The position numbers and the translations under genes were made by a program. A DNA stretch of 64,000 bases from Phytophthora colocasiae (Eukaryota; Oomycota; Peronosporomycetes; Peronosporales; Peronosporaceae). Location: NCBI GenBank assembly GCA_018806915.1, contig JAGKQI010000017.1, positions 36,191 to 100,190 of the forward strand, given 5' to 3'. The first letter of the stretch is position 1; every line of letters begins with the position of its first letter. Shown here in pieces: positions 32,803 to 44,299 of this stretch. A model generated the notes under the pieces. It saw nothing but the letters and a program-made list of their open reading frames with translations. It did no database searches and was not told the DNA's origin.

Positions 32803-35623
32803 CTATTGAGAGCTCCACCATGTGTAAAAGGCTTCCCAAGCCACGAATCCCGTTTTCCAGGGGTCGAGACTACGTGCCACAGCCTGCAGTTTCTTTGGAG
32901 GTGTCGTGATCCCCAGTTGTGCTGCAACACTGGCGAAAGCTGCGTACGTGACTTTGGCATCTCGTTTGCTTTTGTTTCTCTTGGAAGCGTTAATCCCCGG
33001 AGGTCCACCCGCAGCTTTGAGGAATTCCCGCCATGCTGCATCCTGCCGCATCTCGTGGGTTAGTTGCTGTAATACTGCGAAGGTAAGTTTGTGATCGACA
33101 CGATTCCCGCAATAGCGTCTCATGCAGTTTAAATCGTTGATCTTTCTCCAGTTCTAAGTACTGCGCCATGATGACTGCAGGTGGCACAAATTGATCTTCA
33201 GTTACAGTCCCAGTAACACTGGGAATAGCGATCTCCTGCGCTACAGCATGGGAAGCATTGGTCATGACGAGTGTTTGTCAGGCATTTACCAGACCTGGCA
33301 CTGTGGGGTCGATGGTATTTGATCCAGTAAAGGCAATCGTAGTCGTCGTGGCTTCCGTTTGTCCGTCTCATTGTTTTCTGGTGGATGAACACGTCTTCGA
33401 CTACGAGTATCGGGAATGTCGGCTCGTGCACTGTGTGGTCTTCGAGCTGCGAATGCACTCGTTGCAGCGCATCCGTACACATTCGCTCGCTCGAATGATA
33501 TGCCGATCAGTTGGTGTTCGTGCAGATTGTGGTCTTCGAGAACACGGAGCTTTGGGAGGAGGTTGAGGCACAGATACTGGTGCAACGATAAATTCAGACC
33601 TGTTGCGCAGGCTGTCTGCAGATCTCGCGTTCCTCTTTGAGTTGCTGCATGAATTCTTCCTGTCTCTCTACTTCGCATCTTGTTGCATCTGCTTCCACCA
33701 TTGTGCACGCTCATGCCGCTCCTGTCTCACTGCAATCCGACTCTTCCAACGATACTCTTTGCGCTTGACTCGCTCCTGAACTTTAAGCTGTCGGTCGTGT
33801 CTTCTGTGTTCCAATTCCTGTTGTCGTTGGGTAGCAAGTTGTTGCTTTTTCACGCGGTTCTCCGCTGCTTTTTCGTGCGCTTTGTATCGTTCTTCTCGTT
33901 TCTTCTCTAGTTGCTGCCGTGTCAATTCATCTAGCTCATTTGAAGACTGCTGGAGCTTACGGAACAGCCTCCTCTTCTCTTCCAGATCTCGTTGTTCTAC
34001 TGCACTCAGTTGATTCTCCGTTATACTCTTCAACCGATTGGACATGGACACACTTTCAGCCACTTCTTCAGCGACCTCCGATGGTCGGCTAGCGATCAAA
34101 GGAAGTTGTTGTCGAAGTTGATTCAAGTCACGAAAGCTGTGGAAAATACGAGGGCTGTTGGATAAAGACACCAGAGCGTTCTTGCGAGCTATCAGCACCG
34201 ACGGATGTGAATGTTCACCAACAGAGTGATGTCTGCGCTCGTTCTGGTGATAAATGTGCGATTCCTCGTCAGGTTTTGAGTCGAGACTTTGGCGCCATTT
34301 ACTGAGGAATACACTCCAACTGATCGGATGGATTTCAGTCAACTCGAGAGGGAGTAGATACTCCCAAGGCGTTGAGGTTATTGAGATATTGTTCGAGTTG
34401 CTTCCGACTTTCCGTCGAGAGAGTTCGAGTCGAGTCACGTATCCACTCGACAAGACTCGTAGGTTGGCTTTAAGCCCTTCAGGAATGTCTCGATGCTCCA
34501 GTAACGTCCCGACAAGTGTCGATTCCCAAACGTAGGTTGTTGCTTGCTGCTGAAGTTGCATCTTGTCATTGTCAAGAGTCAACCTCCGAAAAGCTCCATC
34601 AATTGTTTTACACGCATCAGCACCAAAGCGTTTGAGCATTTCCTCAGCATTCATGTCGGTGCAACACCAAATAAGCAGCTCATTCCAGGTCACCATGCGT
34701 TCAGGAGAGGCATTTAGCCAACTCAAAAGGTTACGATACCCTTGATTCATTTCTTCACCTCCAACAGAACGGTTATATGATCCTTCCAGAGCTTTTATCA
34801 ACACTGCAGCGTTACTTTCTTTAGCTCGAAATGCAACTTTCTCGAATGCTGTGTGAACCTGCTGAAGACGTGATAGTTCAGCTTCAGCTCGAATCGATGT
34901 CAGGATTTCCTGCAAGAAATAGTCGTCCTGTTCGGGAAACTGCATCTGTCTAGGGACGAGATAAAAGCCAACCAGATTGTCGTTAGGATCTGGGATATCC
35001 ATTAGGTCCGTCGATTCTGACGAATCGTTCACGAAATCGTGGAACCAACACACGGGGAGGAAATCACTACAACCTCCAGCATAATAACGACCGATTCGGC
35101 TGTAAATGGACGCGTAGTTATCCTTGATCACGTCCGAAACGAAGTCCACCAAGCCGCTTGGGGTAGTAAATAGTCCGCGCTCTTCACATTGAGCCTCGTA
35201 GCGATCTCGTACGCATGGAGGGATTGAGAACACGTGCACCCAACCGACAGTAGCTCCAATCTGTTCTTCATCTCCATTGACTTGACTTTGAATGATCAAT
35301 TGCTGGTTCCTGAGGTTCTCGTACGTCATCAAGCACAACACTCGCGCCGCTGCAATGCGCAACGTCCGGTCGGTTGACCGCAGATCATCAAAGAGAGCGT
35401 TGATCAGTGAAGAAGGTGCAAATCGAGCGGTGATACCATTACGGGGCCCCCCGAAGAGTTGACCCACTTGTTTCTGCATCTCCTTGGACTCGCTACACTT
35501 CGTTGACAACATCGAGTACGTGTGGAGTCGCAGACGAACATCGTCACTTGCAAGTCCCCGTCGAACTTGATCTTGCCATGATAATACACTGAAATCGTTC
35601 GAGTCGAATTCCTCCGTAGACAT
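32803..35623 (-). CDS. Large unrecognised protein with EF-hand-like tail
   Basis: A 652-codon open part (33668-35623) starts at MSTEEFDSNDFSVLSW. An upstream in-frame ATG at 35716 would add 31 residues and abut the WrbA stop, so the later start is preferred. The N-terminal 150 residues look like ARM/HEAT helices (SLINALFDDLRSTDRTLRIA). The middle has LLSWLNASPERMVTWNELLI, reminiscent of a helical EF-hand-like region. The C-terminal 130 residues are a charged single helix. After 33668 the frame changes several times: QEEFMQQLKEEREICRQPAQ, Pro/Ser/Arg-rich pieces (RRPQSARTPTD), then an EF-hand-like end (KVTYAAFASVAAQLGITTPP, LDPWKTGFVAWEAFY) to 32803. WD-repeat proteins with EF-hands have similar tails, but I see no WD repeats. 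No function assigned. Confidence 0.6.
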
Positions 35624-35717
35624 AGACAACAATGGAAATAGATGAAGAGTGACGAGTATGAGCTTTGCATTTGCATCCAAATTAGAATACACTGAGAAAG
35701 TTGGTCTAATAGACAAC

Positions 35718-36320
35718 TTAAGCCGCCAATTTCTTGGTCACCTCAGCGAACGACTTGCCCTGCGTCGTCGCAACCGTCAGCTCGAGCTTCGATGGCTGGC
35801 GAGAACCGTCACCGTTCGCCAGGGTACCGGCACCCCACGGGGATCCGCCGTGGATCTCGTCCATGTTGAAGAGCTCCGGGGCACGGTAGCCCAGAGGCAC
35901 AAAGGTCAGACCCTGGTGAGCCAGGAACGTCAAAGCAGTGAAGGCCGTGGTCTCCTGGCCGCCGCCCTGGGTGCCCGTGCTGAAGAAGATACCGGCAGGC
36001 TTGCCAACCAGAGCACCAGCAGCCCACAGGCCACCGGCCGAGTCGAAAAAGGCCTTAACCTGCGAAGGCAGCGAACCGAAACGAGTGGGGAAGCCGAACA
36101 GGATACCGTCCGCCTCCTTGAGCACGTCCACCGTGGCGATGGGGTGGTCCTTCTTGGGAGCAGCGTGGATCTGGGTCAGAATCTCCTCGGGAAGCGTCTC
36201 AGCCACCTGGTAGATCTCGGCAGTGACACCGGCCACGGACTCAATGCCCTCCTTGGCGGCTTCAGCCAGCTTGGCGACGTGGCCGTAGGTGGAGTAGTAA
36301 ATGATAGCGATCTTGGCCAT
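35718..36320 (-). CDS. WrbA-type NAD(P)H:quinone oxidoreductase, copy 1
   Basis: Flavodoxin-fold FMN enzyme that reduces quinones by two electrons, limiting redox cycling. It is an intact single exon of 200 residues, the usual length. FMN-phosphate loop YYSTYGHV at residues 8-15, [19 protein letters not shown] in the middle, and the WrbA signature [19 protein letters not shown]. The end is [16 protein letters not shown]. The same family occurs three more times within 6 kb; copies 1 and 2 share the minus strand with the CRN gene between them. High GC and strong codon bias suggest high expression. Transcription likely starts in the 36.33-36.6 kb region, where CCAAT lies at about 36611. Confidence 0.93.
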   Translation of the reverse strand: MAKIAIIYYSTYGHVAKLAEAAKEGIESVAGVTAEIYQVAETLPEEILTQIHAAPKKDHPIATVDVLKEADGILFGFPTRFGSLPSQVKAFFDSAGGLWAAGALVGKPAGIFFSTGTQGGGQETTAFTALTFLAHQGLTFVPLGYRAPELFNMDEIHGGSPWGAGTLANGDGSRQPSKLELTVATTQGKSFAEVTKKLAA

Positions 36321-36781
36321 GGTGGTTGGTAGGGACTTGAGCTAGACAAGGTAGATTCAGGAATGAAGGAGTTTGGGGTGCGTGGCACAGGGAGGAGGGC
36401 AACAGGGAGCAAAGGGAACATGTACCTTGAAGTACGTCATGACCTGTGTCATTGACAAAGCCAAGTTGAAGCACTAACCTGTTTAATTCGATTCGTTTCT
36501 TAAAATGATATGATTATTTGTTTACGTTTTTAATTGATTTCGTTCAACTGGGATTTAAAAAACATATATCCTTGCATATCCGATATAGTGGAAGACGGAG
36601 ACCTGATTAGCCAATCGACCGATCATGAGTGACGTGGCAAGTGAGCGATGCGCATTGGCCCCGTTGTCCTGATTAGTGCGTCAAACTTGCTTTTCCCACC
36701 ACGAAGAACTTGACCAGAATAAAAGCAAGGATCTTCTCAAACAAATGGACACCAAAAGCTGAAAAACACGTAACCTCCTTT
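36321..36781. promoter_or_regulatory. 5' region of WrbA copy 1 / 3' region of CRN gene
   Basis: No gene seen. AGCCAATCGACC at about 36609-36620 is a likely CCAAT box for WrbA copy 1. The sequence turns AT-rich between 36480 and 36590. Confidence 0.35.
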
Positions 36782-38543
36782 TTACTGTAGTAGCGACTCG
36801 ATGGTCTTGAGGATCGATGTAGCCGTAGGTCTCTTTGACGGATCGTCCTCCAGACACTGTTCTTGGATACATTCCAGTTCAGGTGGAAGAGCGTAAATCG
36901 GTGCTGTCTCCAACAAGAAACCCACGCTCCAAATGTCAACTTTGACTGTGTGAGTCGAAGAAGATGAAATCTCGGGAGCGTGCGACTCCGCTTGCAAATG
37001 AGTGACTTTCTTAGCCGGCGATTCTGCTCCCTCGTCGAAATCGATAAGAAACCACTTCTCTTCGTCTGGATACTTGAGCACATTGTCCCATCGCAAGTCA
37101 CGATGCATGAGATTGATGGCGTGCAGTGCCACTAGTGCTTCGAGAATATCACGCAAGGCCATCAAGAACTGATGGACGTTTTTAAATGGGGAAAATCGAC
37201 CAATAGGTACTAGCACCACTGTGTTCCTGTCCAGACTTGTATCATAGAGCTGTACAACGTTCGGGACGGAATGTTTTTCCATCTTACAATGCAATTCTCT
37301 CAGATTGAGAATGATCTTGTGCATGTTCGGGGGGTAAATTTTCTCTACGCAATCTTCTGCAAACGCAAGCTGCACTCCATTTTCTCGCTGGATAATACCG
37401 TACTCGACGATACCCAATGATGGGATGAGATCCGCAATTGGTCTGAAGAGAGTCGAAAGGTTAAGTAGAGCCAAGAGAAACGTCAGTCGGTCATGGAGAT
37501 CGCCCATATTGTATGTTTCGATGACTTCCGCTTTCGCAGCATATTCCAGTTTCTCGTCTTTTCGAATAGCAACCAAACTCACCTGCCGTCCAGCAGTAGC
37601 GTAGCCCAAAATGTACGGTGCAGCGCCGTATTTCCACGTTAGATTATCATGCAGTTCTTTTACCGGCACTCGCAGCGTTCCACCTGGTTGTTCTTCCCCA
37701 CGAAAAACGCACATATCGCAAAGCTCGGGGTAGAAACAAAAGTTTGGTCGATAGAGTTCCGCTAGAATAGATTCAACCTTCTTGTTGCGTCGAAACTTTC
37801 CGTTTATCACTCGCATCAACAGCCCAGTAATGAGGGAATCCCACAAATACTGATAGGTTCCCTCAATCGCATTCTCATAGCCAGCCACGATGGGGTCAAT
37901 AAAGGATCCCACGATCGTAGCAGTTCGGTGCGAAAGTCTACCGCCCAGAGGAGGTTCGTCATCAAAAAGCTTGTTCAAAACACTGGTATTCTTCCCAGTA
38001 GTGTTATACACTTGTACCAATGTGTATAAACTATCGTCGATGGGAATTTTGACCCGAAGCTCCCGTTGTAGATGCTCCTTTAGCTCCTTGCAAGTGGATG
38101 GGAGGGCTGCCACTTTCTCGTCTTTACAGCCAACATCCAGGCGTCTGGAAAGTAATAACTCCCCACCTTTTCCTCTTTCTTGTGCTCTCAAGTGCCTTTG
38201 GAGTCTCCACCAGCACATAGAGTGATTCATCAGAGATTTTACTCGGTAGAATCGCGCTGATCTTCTCCGACGGATTGTTCAGTTCCTCCTTCGTGTAGAA
38301 ATGATCGGATTTCTCGGGGGCTTCCCTCTTCCGCATTTGGAGCGAAAGCGGATCTTTCGACTTGAATCGGGCGTCATTTTCCGTTGCCAGGAAGAGCCGC
38401 AGTCTATCTGCTTCGACATTCTCCAAGTCGTTTGGCTTTATTTCCTTAATAGCTTTTTTCAAAGCGTAAACAGAATCGGAAGCGTCAATGTTCACTTCGA
38501 ATGCGCTGTCCGCATCCACAATCGTGCAGAAGAATTTTACCAT
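36782..38543 (-). CDS. Crinkler (CRN) effector with protein-kinase domain
   Basis: CRN proteins of oomycetes are translocated effectors. The N-terminal 60 residues have the ubiquitin-like CRN head, with LRLFLATEN at about residue 49 in the place of the LxLFLAK motif. The first frame ends at 38124 and a second overlapping frame opens upstream of it. The apparent one-base break lies near 38170 in an AAAA/GGGG stretch, so the intact reading would have about 580 residues. The C-terminal third is a kinase: VEKIYPPNM (candidate ATP-binding Lys), a catalytic loop with HRDLRWDNVL, LIDFDEG in place of DFG, and a WSVGFLL helix. This resembles the kinase-bearing CRN group. There is no classical signal peptide. 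The gene lies between two WrbA copies on the same strand. The break may be real inactivation or a sequence error. Confidence 0.82.
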
Positions 38544-38667
38544 CTTTCTTTAAGCCGGAAAAAATTGGAATGAGGACGAACGAAAATAGATAAAGTTGGA
38601 ATTTGATGGTTTCTTCACACATCAAAACATATCGATTGGACTCGACAACTATGCCCACAACTCAAAA

Positions 38668-39270
38668 CTAAGGTGACAATTTCTTGGCGATCTCCGCAAA
38701 AGACTTGCCCTGCGTAGTGGCAACCGTCAGCTCGAGCTTCGACGGCTGGCGAGAACCGTCGCCGTTCGCCAGGGTGCCGGCACCCCACGGAGAACCGCCG
38801 TGAATCTCGTCCATGTTGAAGAGCTCCGGTGCGCGGTAGCCCAGCGGGACGAACGTCATGCCCTGGTGCGCCAGGAACGTCAAAGCCGTGAAGGCCGTGG
38901 TCTCCTGACCGCCGCCCTGGGTGCCCGTGCTGAAGAAGATGCCGGCGGGCTTGCCAACTAACTCGCCCTTGGCCCACAGACCGCCGCACGAATCGAACAG
39001 AGCCTTCACCTGAGCGGGGAAAGTGCCGAAGCGAGTGGGGAAGCCGAAGAGGATGGCGTCCGCCTCCTTGAGCGTCTCGGCCGTGGCCACTGGGTAGTCC
39101 TTCTTGGGTGGCGCGTGCATCTTGGAGAGGATCTCCTCGGAGAGCGTCTCAGCGACTTGGTAGACCGTGGCGGTGACACCCGGCACAGATTCGACACCGG
39201 CCTTGACAGAGTCGGCGAGGGTGGCGATGTGGCCGTAGGTGGAGTAGTAGATGATGGCGACGTTGGTCAT
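38668..39270 (-). CDS. WrbA-type NAD(P)H:quinone oxidoreductase, copy 2
   Basis: Intact, 200 residues, same family as copies 1 and 3: YYSTYGHI loop, [38 protein letters not shown]. It differs from copy 1 mainly in the N-terminal half ([16 protein letters not shown]) and in the region after the FMN loop, and ends EIAKKLSP. It is divergent from copy 3 across a 740-bp spacer. Confidence 0.93.
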   Translation of the reverse strand: MTNVAIIYYSTYGHIATLADSVKAGVESVPGVTATVYQVAETLSEEILSKMHAPPKKDYPVATAETLKEADAILFGFPTRFGTFPAQVKALFDSCGGLWAKGELVGKPAGIFFSTGTQGGGQETTAFTALTFLAHQGMTFVPLGYRAPELFNMDEIHGGSPWGAGTLANGDGSRQPSKLELTVATTQGKSFAEIAKKLSP

Positions 39271-40008
39271 GTTGCTGTCTTGGAACGTTGCGTGCTGTGC
39301 TTCACGAGGAAAACTGATTAATAACTTTTGGAGCGACCAGTGTTCTATTTGGGCCGTGATTCACGGCCCGTGAATGTTGTCCTGTCAACAACACCGAGCG
39401 TGAGATACAACTTGTTCCAGGTCTGCACCTGGGAGAGCTGCCTGTTTGCTCATCAAACTTTGCTGCCTGGTAAACGCAAACAACATCGAACGAAACGTCG
39501 ATCACTACAGTGGCGATCACTGGGACTGTTGAGCTGCTTCAGCGAGGGCGTTGCACTTGTCGACGCATTCCGCCGTCGCACTTCGACCTGGCAGCCAATC
39601 AGCGCGCGGTGCTGTTGTCTACGTCTGCCGCTCATGCAATAAAACATCGCTACCTGACCAATCAGCGGCCTTGGTGGACGCCGAAACGGCCACGTCACGG
39701 CTCAGACGACGAGATTGCGCGATCCAAGCGCACCCAAGCAGAACAGAGAGTGGACTCCGATCCTGATTTCGTGACCCACACCATGGAGTGTCTTTTCGTG
39801 CGCATAACGGACTGATCCTCATCATGACGCCGTGCACGAAAGTCCCCTCCCATTCTGGACAGCTTTCGCTCGCATTTGCAGGCTGCCGCAGCTCCTTGAT
39901 CTTGCGCCGCAAGTTCACGCCAACAACGTCTCCTTCTCCCTCTCTCCTCAGTTCTAAATCTCCTCTCTTCTGCTCAAGTCCAGATAGAAACCTACCCTAC
40001 CAAGCAGC
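39271..40008. promoter_or_regulatory. Divergent promoter between WrbA copies 2 and 3
   Basis: CCAATCAGCG occurs at about 39594 and again at about 39658 (ACCAATCAGCGG). The stretch before copy 3 is pyrimidine-rich (TCTCCTTCTCCCTCTCTCCT). No supported gene: the 70-105 codon open frames are in GC-rich sequence on both strands and match nothing known. Confidence 0.4.
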
Positions 40009-40611
40009 ATGGCCAAGATCGCGATCGTGTACTACTCGTGCTACAACCACATCTCGACGATGGCCGAGACGGTCAAGAAGGGCATCGAGTCCGTGGAGGG
40101 CGTGACCGCCGATATCTACCAGGTGGCCGAGACGCTTCCGGAGGAGCTGCTGACGGCCATCCACGCCGCCCCCAAGAAGGACTACCCGATCGCCACCCCT
40201 GAGACCCTGAAGGAGGCGGACGGCATCCTGTTCGGCTTCCCGACGCGTTTCGGTTCGCTGCCGTCGCAGATGAAGGCGTTCTTCGACTCGTGTGGCGGCC
40301 TGTGGGCCACTGGCGCGTTGACGGGCAAGCCCGCTGGCATCTTCTTCAGCACTGGCACCCAGGGCGGCGGCCAGGAGACCACGGCCTTCACGGCTTTGAC
40401 GTTCCTGGCGCACCAGGGCATGACGTACGTTCCGCTGGGCTACCGCGCCCCGGAGCTGGCCAACATGGAGGAGATTCACGGCGGTTCGGCCTGGGGTGCC
40501 GGCACCCTGGCGAACGGCGACGGTTCTCGCCAGCCGTCGAAGCTCGAGCTGACGGTTGCCACTACGCAGGGCAAGTCGTTCGCTGAGATCGCCAAGAAGT
40601 TGGCTGCCTAA
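40009..40611 (+). CDS. WrbA-type NAD(P)H:quinone oxidoreductase, copy 3
   Basis: Intact, 200 residues. FMN loop YYSCYNHI has Cys and Asn where the other copies have Thr and Gly, a change in the phosphate-binding loop. [19 protein letters not shown] and [19 protein letters not shown] are conserved, and it ends EIAKKLAA. GC content and codon bias are very high. AATATAATT and related AT-rich sequence follow the stop at about 40730. Confidence 0.93.
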   Translation: MAKIAIVYYSCYNHISTMAETVKKGIESVEGVTADIYQVAETLPEELLTAIHAAPKKDYPIATPETLKEADGILFGFPTRFGSLPSQMKAFFDSCGGLWATGALTGKPAGIFFSTGTQGGGQETTAFTALTFLAHQGMTYVPLGYRAPELANMEEIHGGSAWGAGTLANGDGSRQPSKLELTVATTQGKSFAEIAKKLAA

Positions 40612-41186
40612 GCTAATGTACCAGTAGCAATTTGTAAGACGGCGCTAGTGCGTCAGGACTAGAAGCGTGCACGCACCTGTGCGTTTGCTGCTCAGGTGCT
40701 ATAGCATGCTATTCTGATGCAAAACAATATAATTTCCGTTTTGCTTGTTTATTTACTTCGAAGTACTTGCTTGCCCTCGTTGGCACGGACGTTGTTGTTG
40801 GTTCCTGCGTCCAAGGTGTACGGTCGAAACCAACAGGACGTCTAACACTACATGTACATGAGTGTTATTCGCACTTGCAGCATCGAGTTCATATCCCATA
40901 CAACGGAAGTCATTGCTCTCAGCAGTGCTGAGTTTCACCTCTGCGCACATTAGTGTCTGTGCGCCAGGCAGAGGAAGCCGTGGTGCTCTGGACAAACGGG
41001 CCGCAAAGCCCCGCATTAAAATACCAATTGTTAACTGCTTGCTAAGACTCAGCTACGAGAGTACATATAGGCTGGTCCCCACCCTGGAATGAGTTTGCGA
41101 ATCCCAACAGCGGAACAGCAGAACACATCATCAGCGTACAATCACGTCGTTGCCCTAGCCGCATAATCGTTATCAGATCTTGATCT
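40612..41186. other. Spacer after WrbA copy 3
   Basis: No gene recognised. It separates the intact copy 3 from the truncated copy 4. Confidence 0.4.
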
Positions 41187-41408
41187 TGGCGCACCAGGGC
41201 ATGACGTTCGTCCCGCTGGGCTTCCGTCCCGCTGGGCTTCCGTGCTCCGGAGATGTTCAACGTGGAGAAAGTGCACGGCCGTTCTCCGTGGGGAGCTGGT
41301 GCGATTGCGGGCGGTGACGGTTCTCGTCAGGTGTCGAAGCTGGAGAAGGCCATCGCCATGACGCAGGGCAAGTCTTTCGCGGAGATCGCCAAGAAACTGT
41401 CAGTCTAA
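41187..41408 (+). pseudogene. WrbA C-terminal fragment, copy 4
   Basis: Only the last 70 codons of a WrbA gene remain. [14 protein letters not shown] is followed by an exact 16-bp tandem duplication (CCCGCTGGGCTTCCGT at 41212-41227 and 41228-41243). The duplication shifts the frame; in the new frame GAGAIAGGDGSRQVSK and [14 protein letters not shown] run to TAA at 41406. It lacks the FMN loop and cannot be functional. Sequence differences from copies 1-3 show that it is an older paralogue rather than a recent partial copy. Confidence 0.85.
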
Positions 41409-42580
41409 ATGAAACTGAGAAGATGTAATTTATTCCCTTGACTGGGAGCAAATGAAGTGTTTGCTTTTGAGTTTCAACCCGCTAATATAGACGCTAAAAT
41501 TGGTTGTTCTCGTCTTAACCCTATCGCGAACATGGATGCATTCTGCTGCCAACGACAGCATTTGCAAAAGTGGGTGATGTTTGGACCCACTCGAAGGTAG
41601 CAAAATGCTACCATCGAGTCGAAGGGTCGCGTAAACTCTACCGTGTTTTGGTACATGCATATCTTGTTTTGGCACTATAATATCATCCAATTAGATGGCA
41701 GAGGAAAATGAAGGGGTAGGCGTATTTTATATTTAAAGCGATCAATCCCTCCAGAATCTGTTGAAACTAACCAATAAATGACTGATTCGGGGGATGCTCA
41801 GGTTGAAGTTAGCAGCGACACGAGATCTCTCAAAAGCCAGTCCTTGAAGTGTGTTCGCTCGTAGTACGACTATGTACTGAATTCATTCAATGCACCCCTG
41901 GTGGTCAATCTATAACAGGATTGCCTTCCTGACGAAAGCTGCTGGGTCCGTCACGACAAGCTGGAGCACCTTTTCGACATGGTCGACAGCGTTCAAGTCT
42001 CGACTTCCAGAACGTGGCTCTAAATAAACATGATCACGACGCTGTTATGTCGCGTGAAGGAGCTGAACAACAGATGAGAGAGACATGAGTTGGCGGTCTG
42101 GGTCACTTTATGCAGTGCAGTTACCGCAGTATCGCGAGATTAATCCGAACCAATTCAATACCATTATGCTGTCAGTGCTGTCACTCAGGTGACAAGACGA
42201 AAGTTCACGTACATACATACATGTCAGTGCTGTCGTTGGTTACATTGTTATTGTTAAATCTTAGTGAACTCAAGATATTTGATCCAGTGCAAAAAATACT
42301 ATTTTTGTTTGATTTTGTTCGATTTAAAGATAGTGTCCGGCGGGTTGCTGGAGACGCCCCATGCTTCGTTGACACCTCGACCAAGGAGTTAATGACGTGT
42401 GCGCTCTTATGACGTACTTGCAGCAGCTAGAAGCTGCTATGCTCGCGTAGACCGAGTCTTGAACGACTACAACATGCAGAGTATACCAGTAACGACATAC
42501 AACTCCGATTCGGCGGCGCCAATACGAGGAGAAGTAGCTTTTTCCTCCATCCGAACAAGGTAGCGCTATCCTACAGCTTT
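41409..42580. other. Spacer without recognised gene
   Basis: AT-richer than the WrbA array, with no convincing frame. A short ACATACATACATG microsatellite lies at about 42211-42223. It could hold decayed transposon sequence. Confidence 0.4.
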
Positions 42581-42598
42581 GACCTATCATGCGAGGCC

Positions 42599-44299
42599 TT
42601 GTGGGTTGTCAATCACAAGCAGGAAGAGCCTGCATTCAAAGGCTACGAGATAGCACCAGACGAAGACGTTTTCATCAAATCGCAAAGTTCTTTGGTCGCT
42701 GAATGTCGGACAATTAGTGCAGAGAATTTTCTTTCGCTTCTACAAGGAGAAGGATCGGCTGATTCTCGTCTGGAAAATATGAGGGTGAAGGAGCTTTCAG
42801 TGGTCTGCATGCGGAGTGAAACGGCATGGGTGATTTTAAGCGACCAACACCAACAGGTCATGAAGAATCTAAGCGTCAACACAATTCGACTGTACTCGAT
42901 CGATCCCAGTGTATCTCGTGATAAATTCATGTGTGCTTGCTCGAAATGCCGGTATCTACGTTCTTGTTGGTATTCCAGCTCCGTAAGTGTTCCAACTTTA
43001 GGATAATATTGTGCTTGAAAAGTGTTTAACTGTGATGATCGTTGCTTTTTCAGATGCGAGAATTGTTCCATCCTGACTATAAAACCGCCCAAGTGCTACC
43101 CGGATGATCTTTTTCACTCGAGGGCAAATGGTTTACAACGCTTTTGCAGTGTACGATAACACTTTGGGTTTCAGTTTCTGGCAATGAAAACAATTTGCAG
43201 GTGAAAACGGAGCTGACGGCACCACAACTGCTCCGTGTGTCAAGGCTTTTCTGCGAGATATGAGAAGTTACGCTGCGAGTTGTTCGGGATCAGTCCGCCA
43301 AGTTCCGATTGGACTGGATATCGCAGATATTCCACCTCGAGAGCAGTGGATCTCGTACTATGACTGTGCAGTGGACGATGATGAGAACTCTAGAGCCGAG
43401 TGGATGGGATTTAACCCTTACGTTGAGTGCGATCCTGCTACTCACCTGGAATACTCGCAGTCTGCAGGCTTGAAGAAACTCATGTCGGAGTACAAGGAAG
43501 TTGGTTACGCTCGTCCTTTGATGTTCGGAGAGTTTGATGCAAACAAGGGCAAGAATACTATTGAGGGTTACGAAAGCCAGCGTTCGTTCTACGACGTAAG
43601 TTAGAGTTTCTACTGTATTCTATCGGATAATTGACACGCCTCTGTGTTCAGGCGAAGTGGATGAACGAAGAGAAGGACATGACGGACGAAATTGTGGGTG
43701 GAAATGTTTTTGAGTTTTCCACTGAGGTGGCGAATTTGCTGGATAGTGCAGGTATTCTGTTGCAAGTATTGTAGTGAACAATGATTTCCTGTGCTAACAA
43801 TATTCTCAATAGCTCTAACGAAGACGGCGGATGCTGGCAAATATGGTGTTGGCTACTTCCTGCCGGACGACTGTGACAATATCAAGATTGGAGTGCGTGT
43901 TCACGCCATATCCAGAGTTCGACAACCTCAAGAAAGCGTACTCGACTACCAAGAACTCAACTCTAGAGCACTCCAGCTACAGTCCATCGCGAGATGCGAT
44001 CCTGAGCTGTCCTAAGAACATGTCGATCGAGCTGCCGACAACCCCCGAAGGTAAACTTACAAAACCATTATGAAATTGCTGGTATGAAATGCATCTAACC
44101 AATTGTCACAATACTATCGTGTGTAGTGCCTGTTTTGGAGTGCTCGGTGGCGCAACCAGTGTGCAAGGGCAAGAAAGCCAACGCGTACGATCATGTTGCT
44201 TCAAAGACGAAGGTTGGAGACAAAATTCGTCCAACTAACAGCGAAAGCAGCGCTGCTTCAGCCCTCAACTCTTCGGATAGCAGCACTTCAACTGCATAG
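42599..44299 (+). pseudogene. GH72-like beta-1,3-glucanosyltransferase, broken
   Basis: GH72 enzymes remodel cell-wall beta-1,3-glucan and are usually GPI-anchored. In order: FKGYEIAPDEDVFIK near 42634 (N-terminal strand); NLSVNTIRLYSIDPSVSRDK near 42870; CENCSILTIKPPKCYP near 43058; a first-acid segment SGNENNL near 43180; [40 protein letters not shown]; a second-acid segment [20 protein letters not shown]; then GGNVFEFSTEV and KYGVGYFLPDDCDN. Introns are visible near 43600-43650, 43750-43812 and 44050-44127. Frames change near 42950, 43105, 43170 and 43900. I see no signal peptide at the start, and the Ser-rich tail stops at 44299 without a GPI hydrophobic end. Inactive in this form, though both catalytic Glu segments remain. 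Confidence 0.68.

Noticed and set aside
35649..36332. 227-codon plus-strand frame over WrbA copy 1
   Set aside because: Antisense shadow of a GC-rich conserved gene; the same kind of shadow appears over copy 3 (39997-40479).
41409..42580. Several 60-100 codon frames between WrbA copy 4 and the GH72-like gene
   Set aside because: No composition bias or motif; expected by chance at this AT content.
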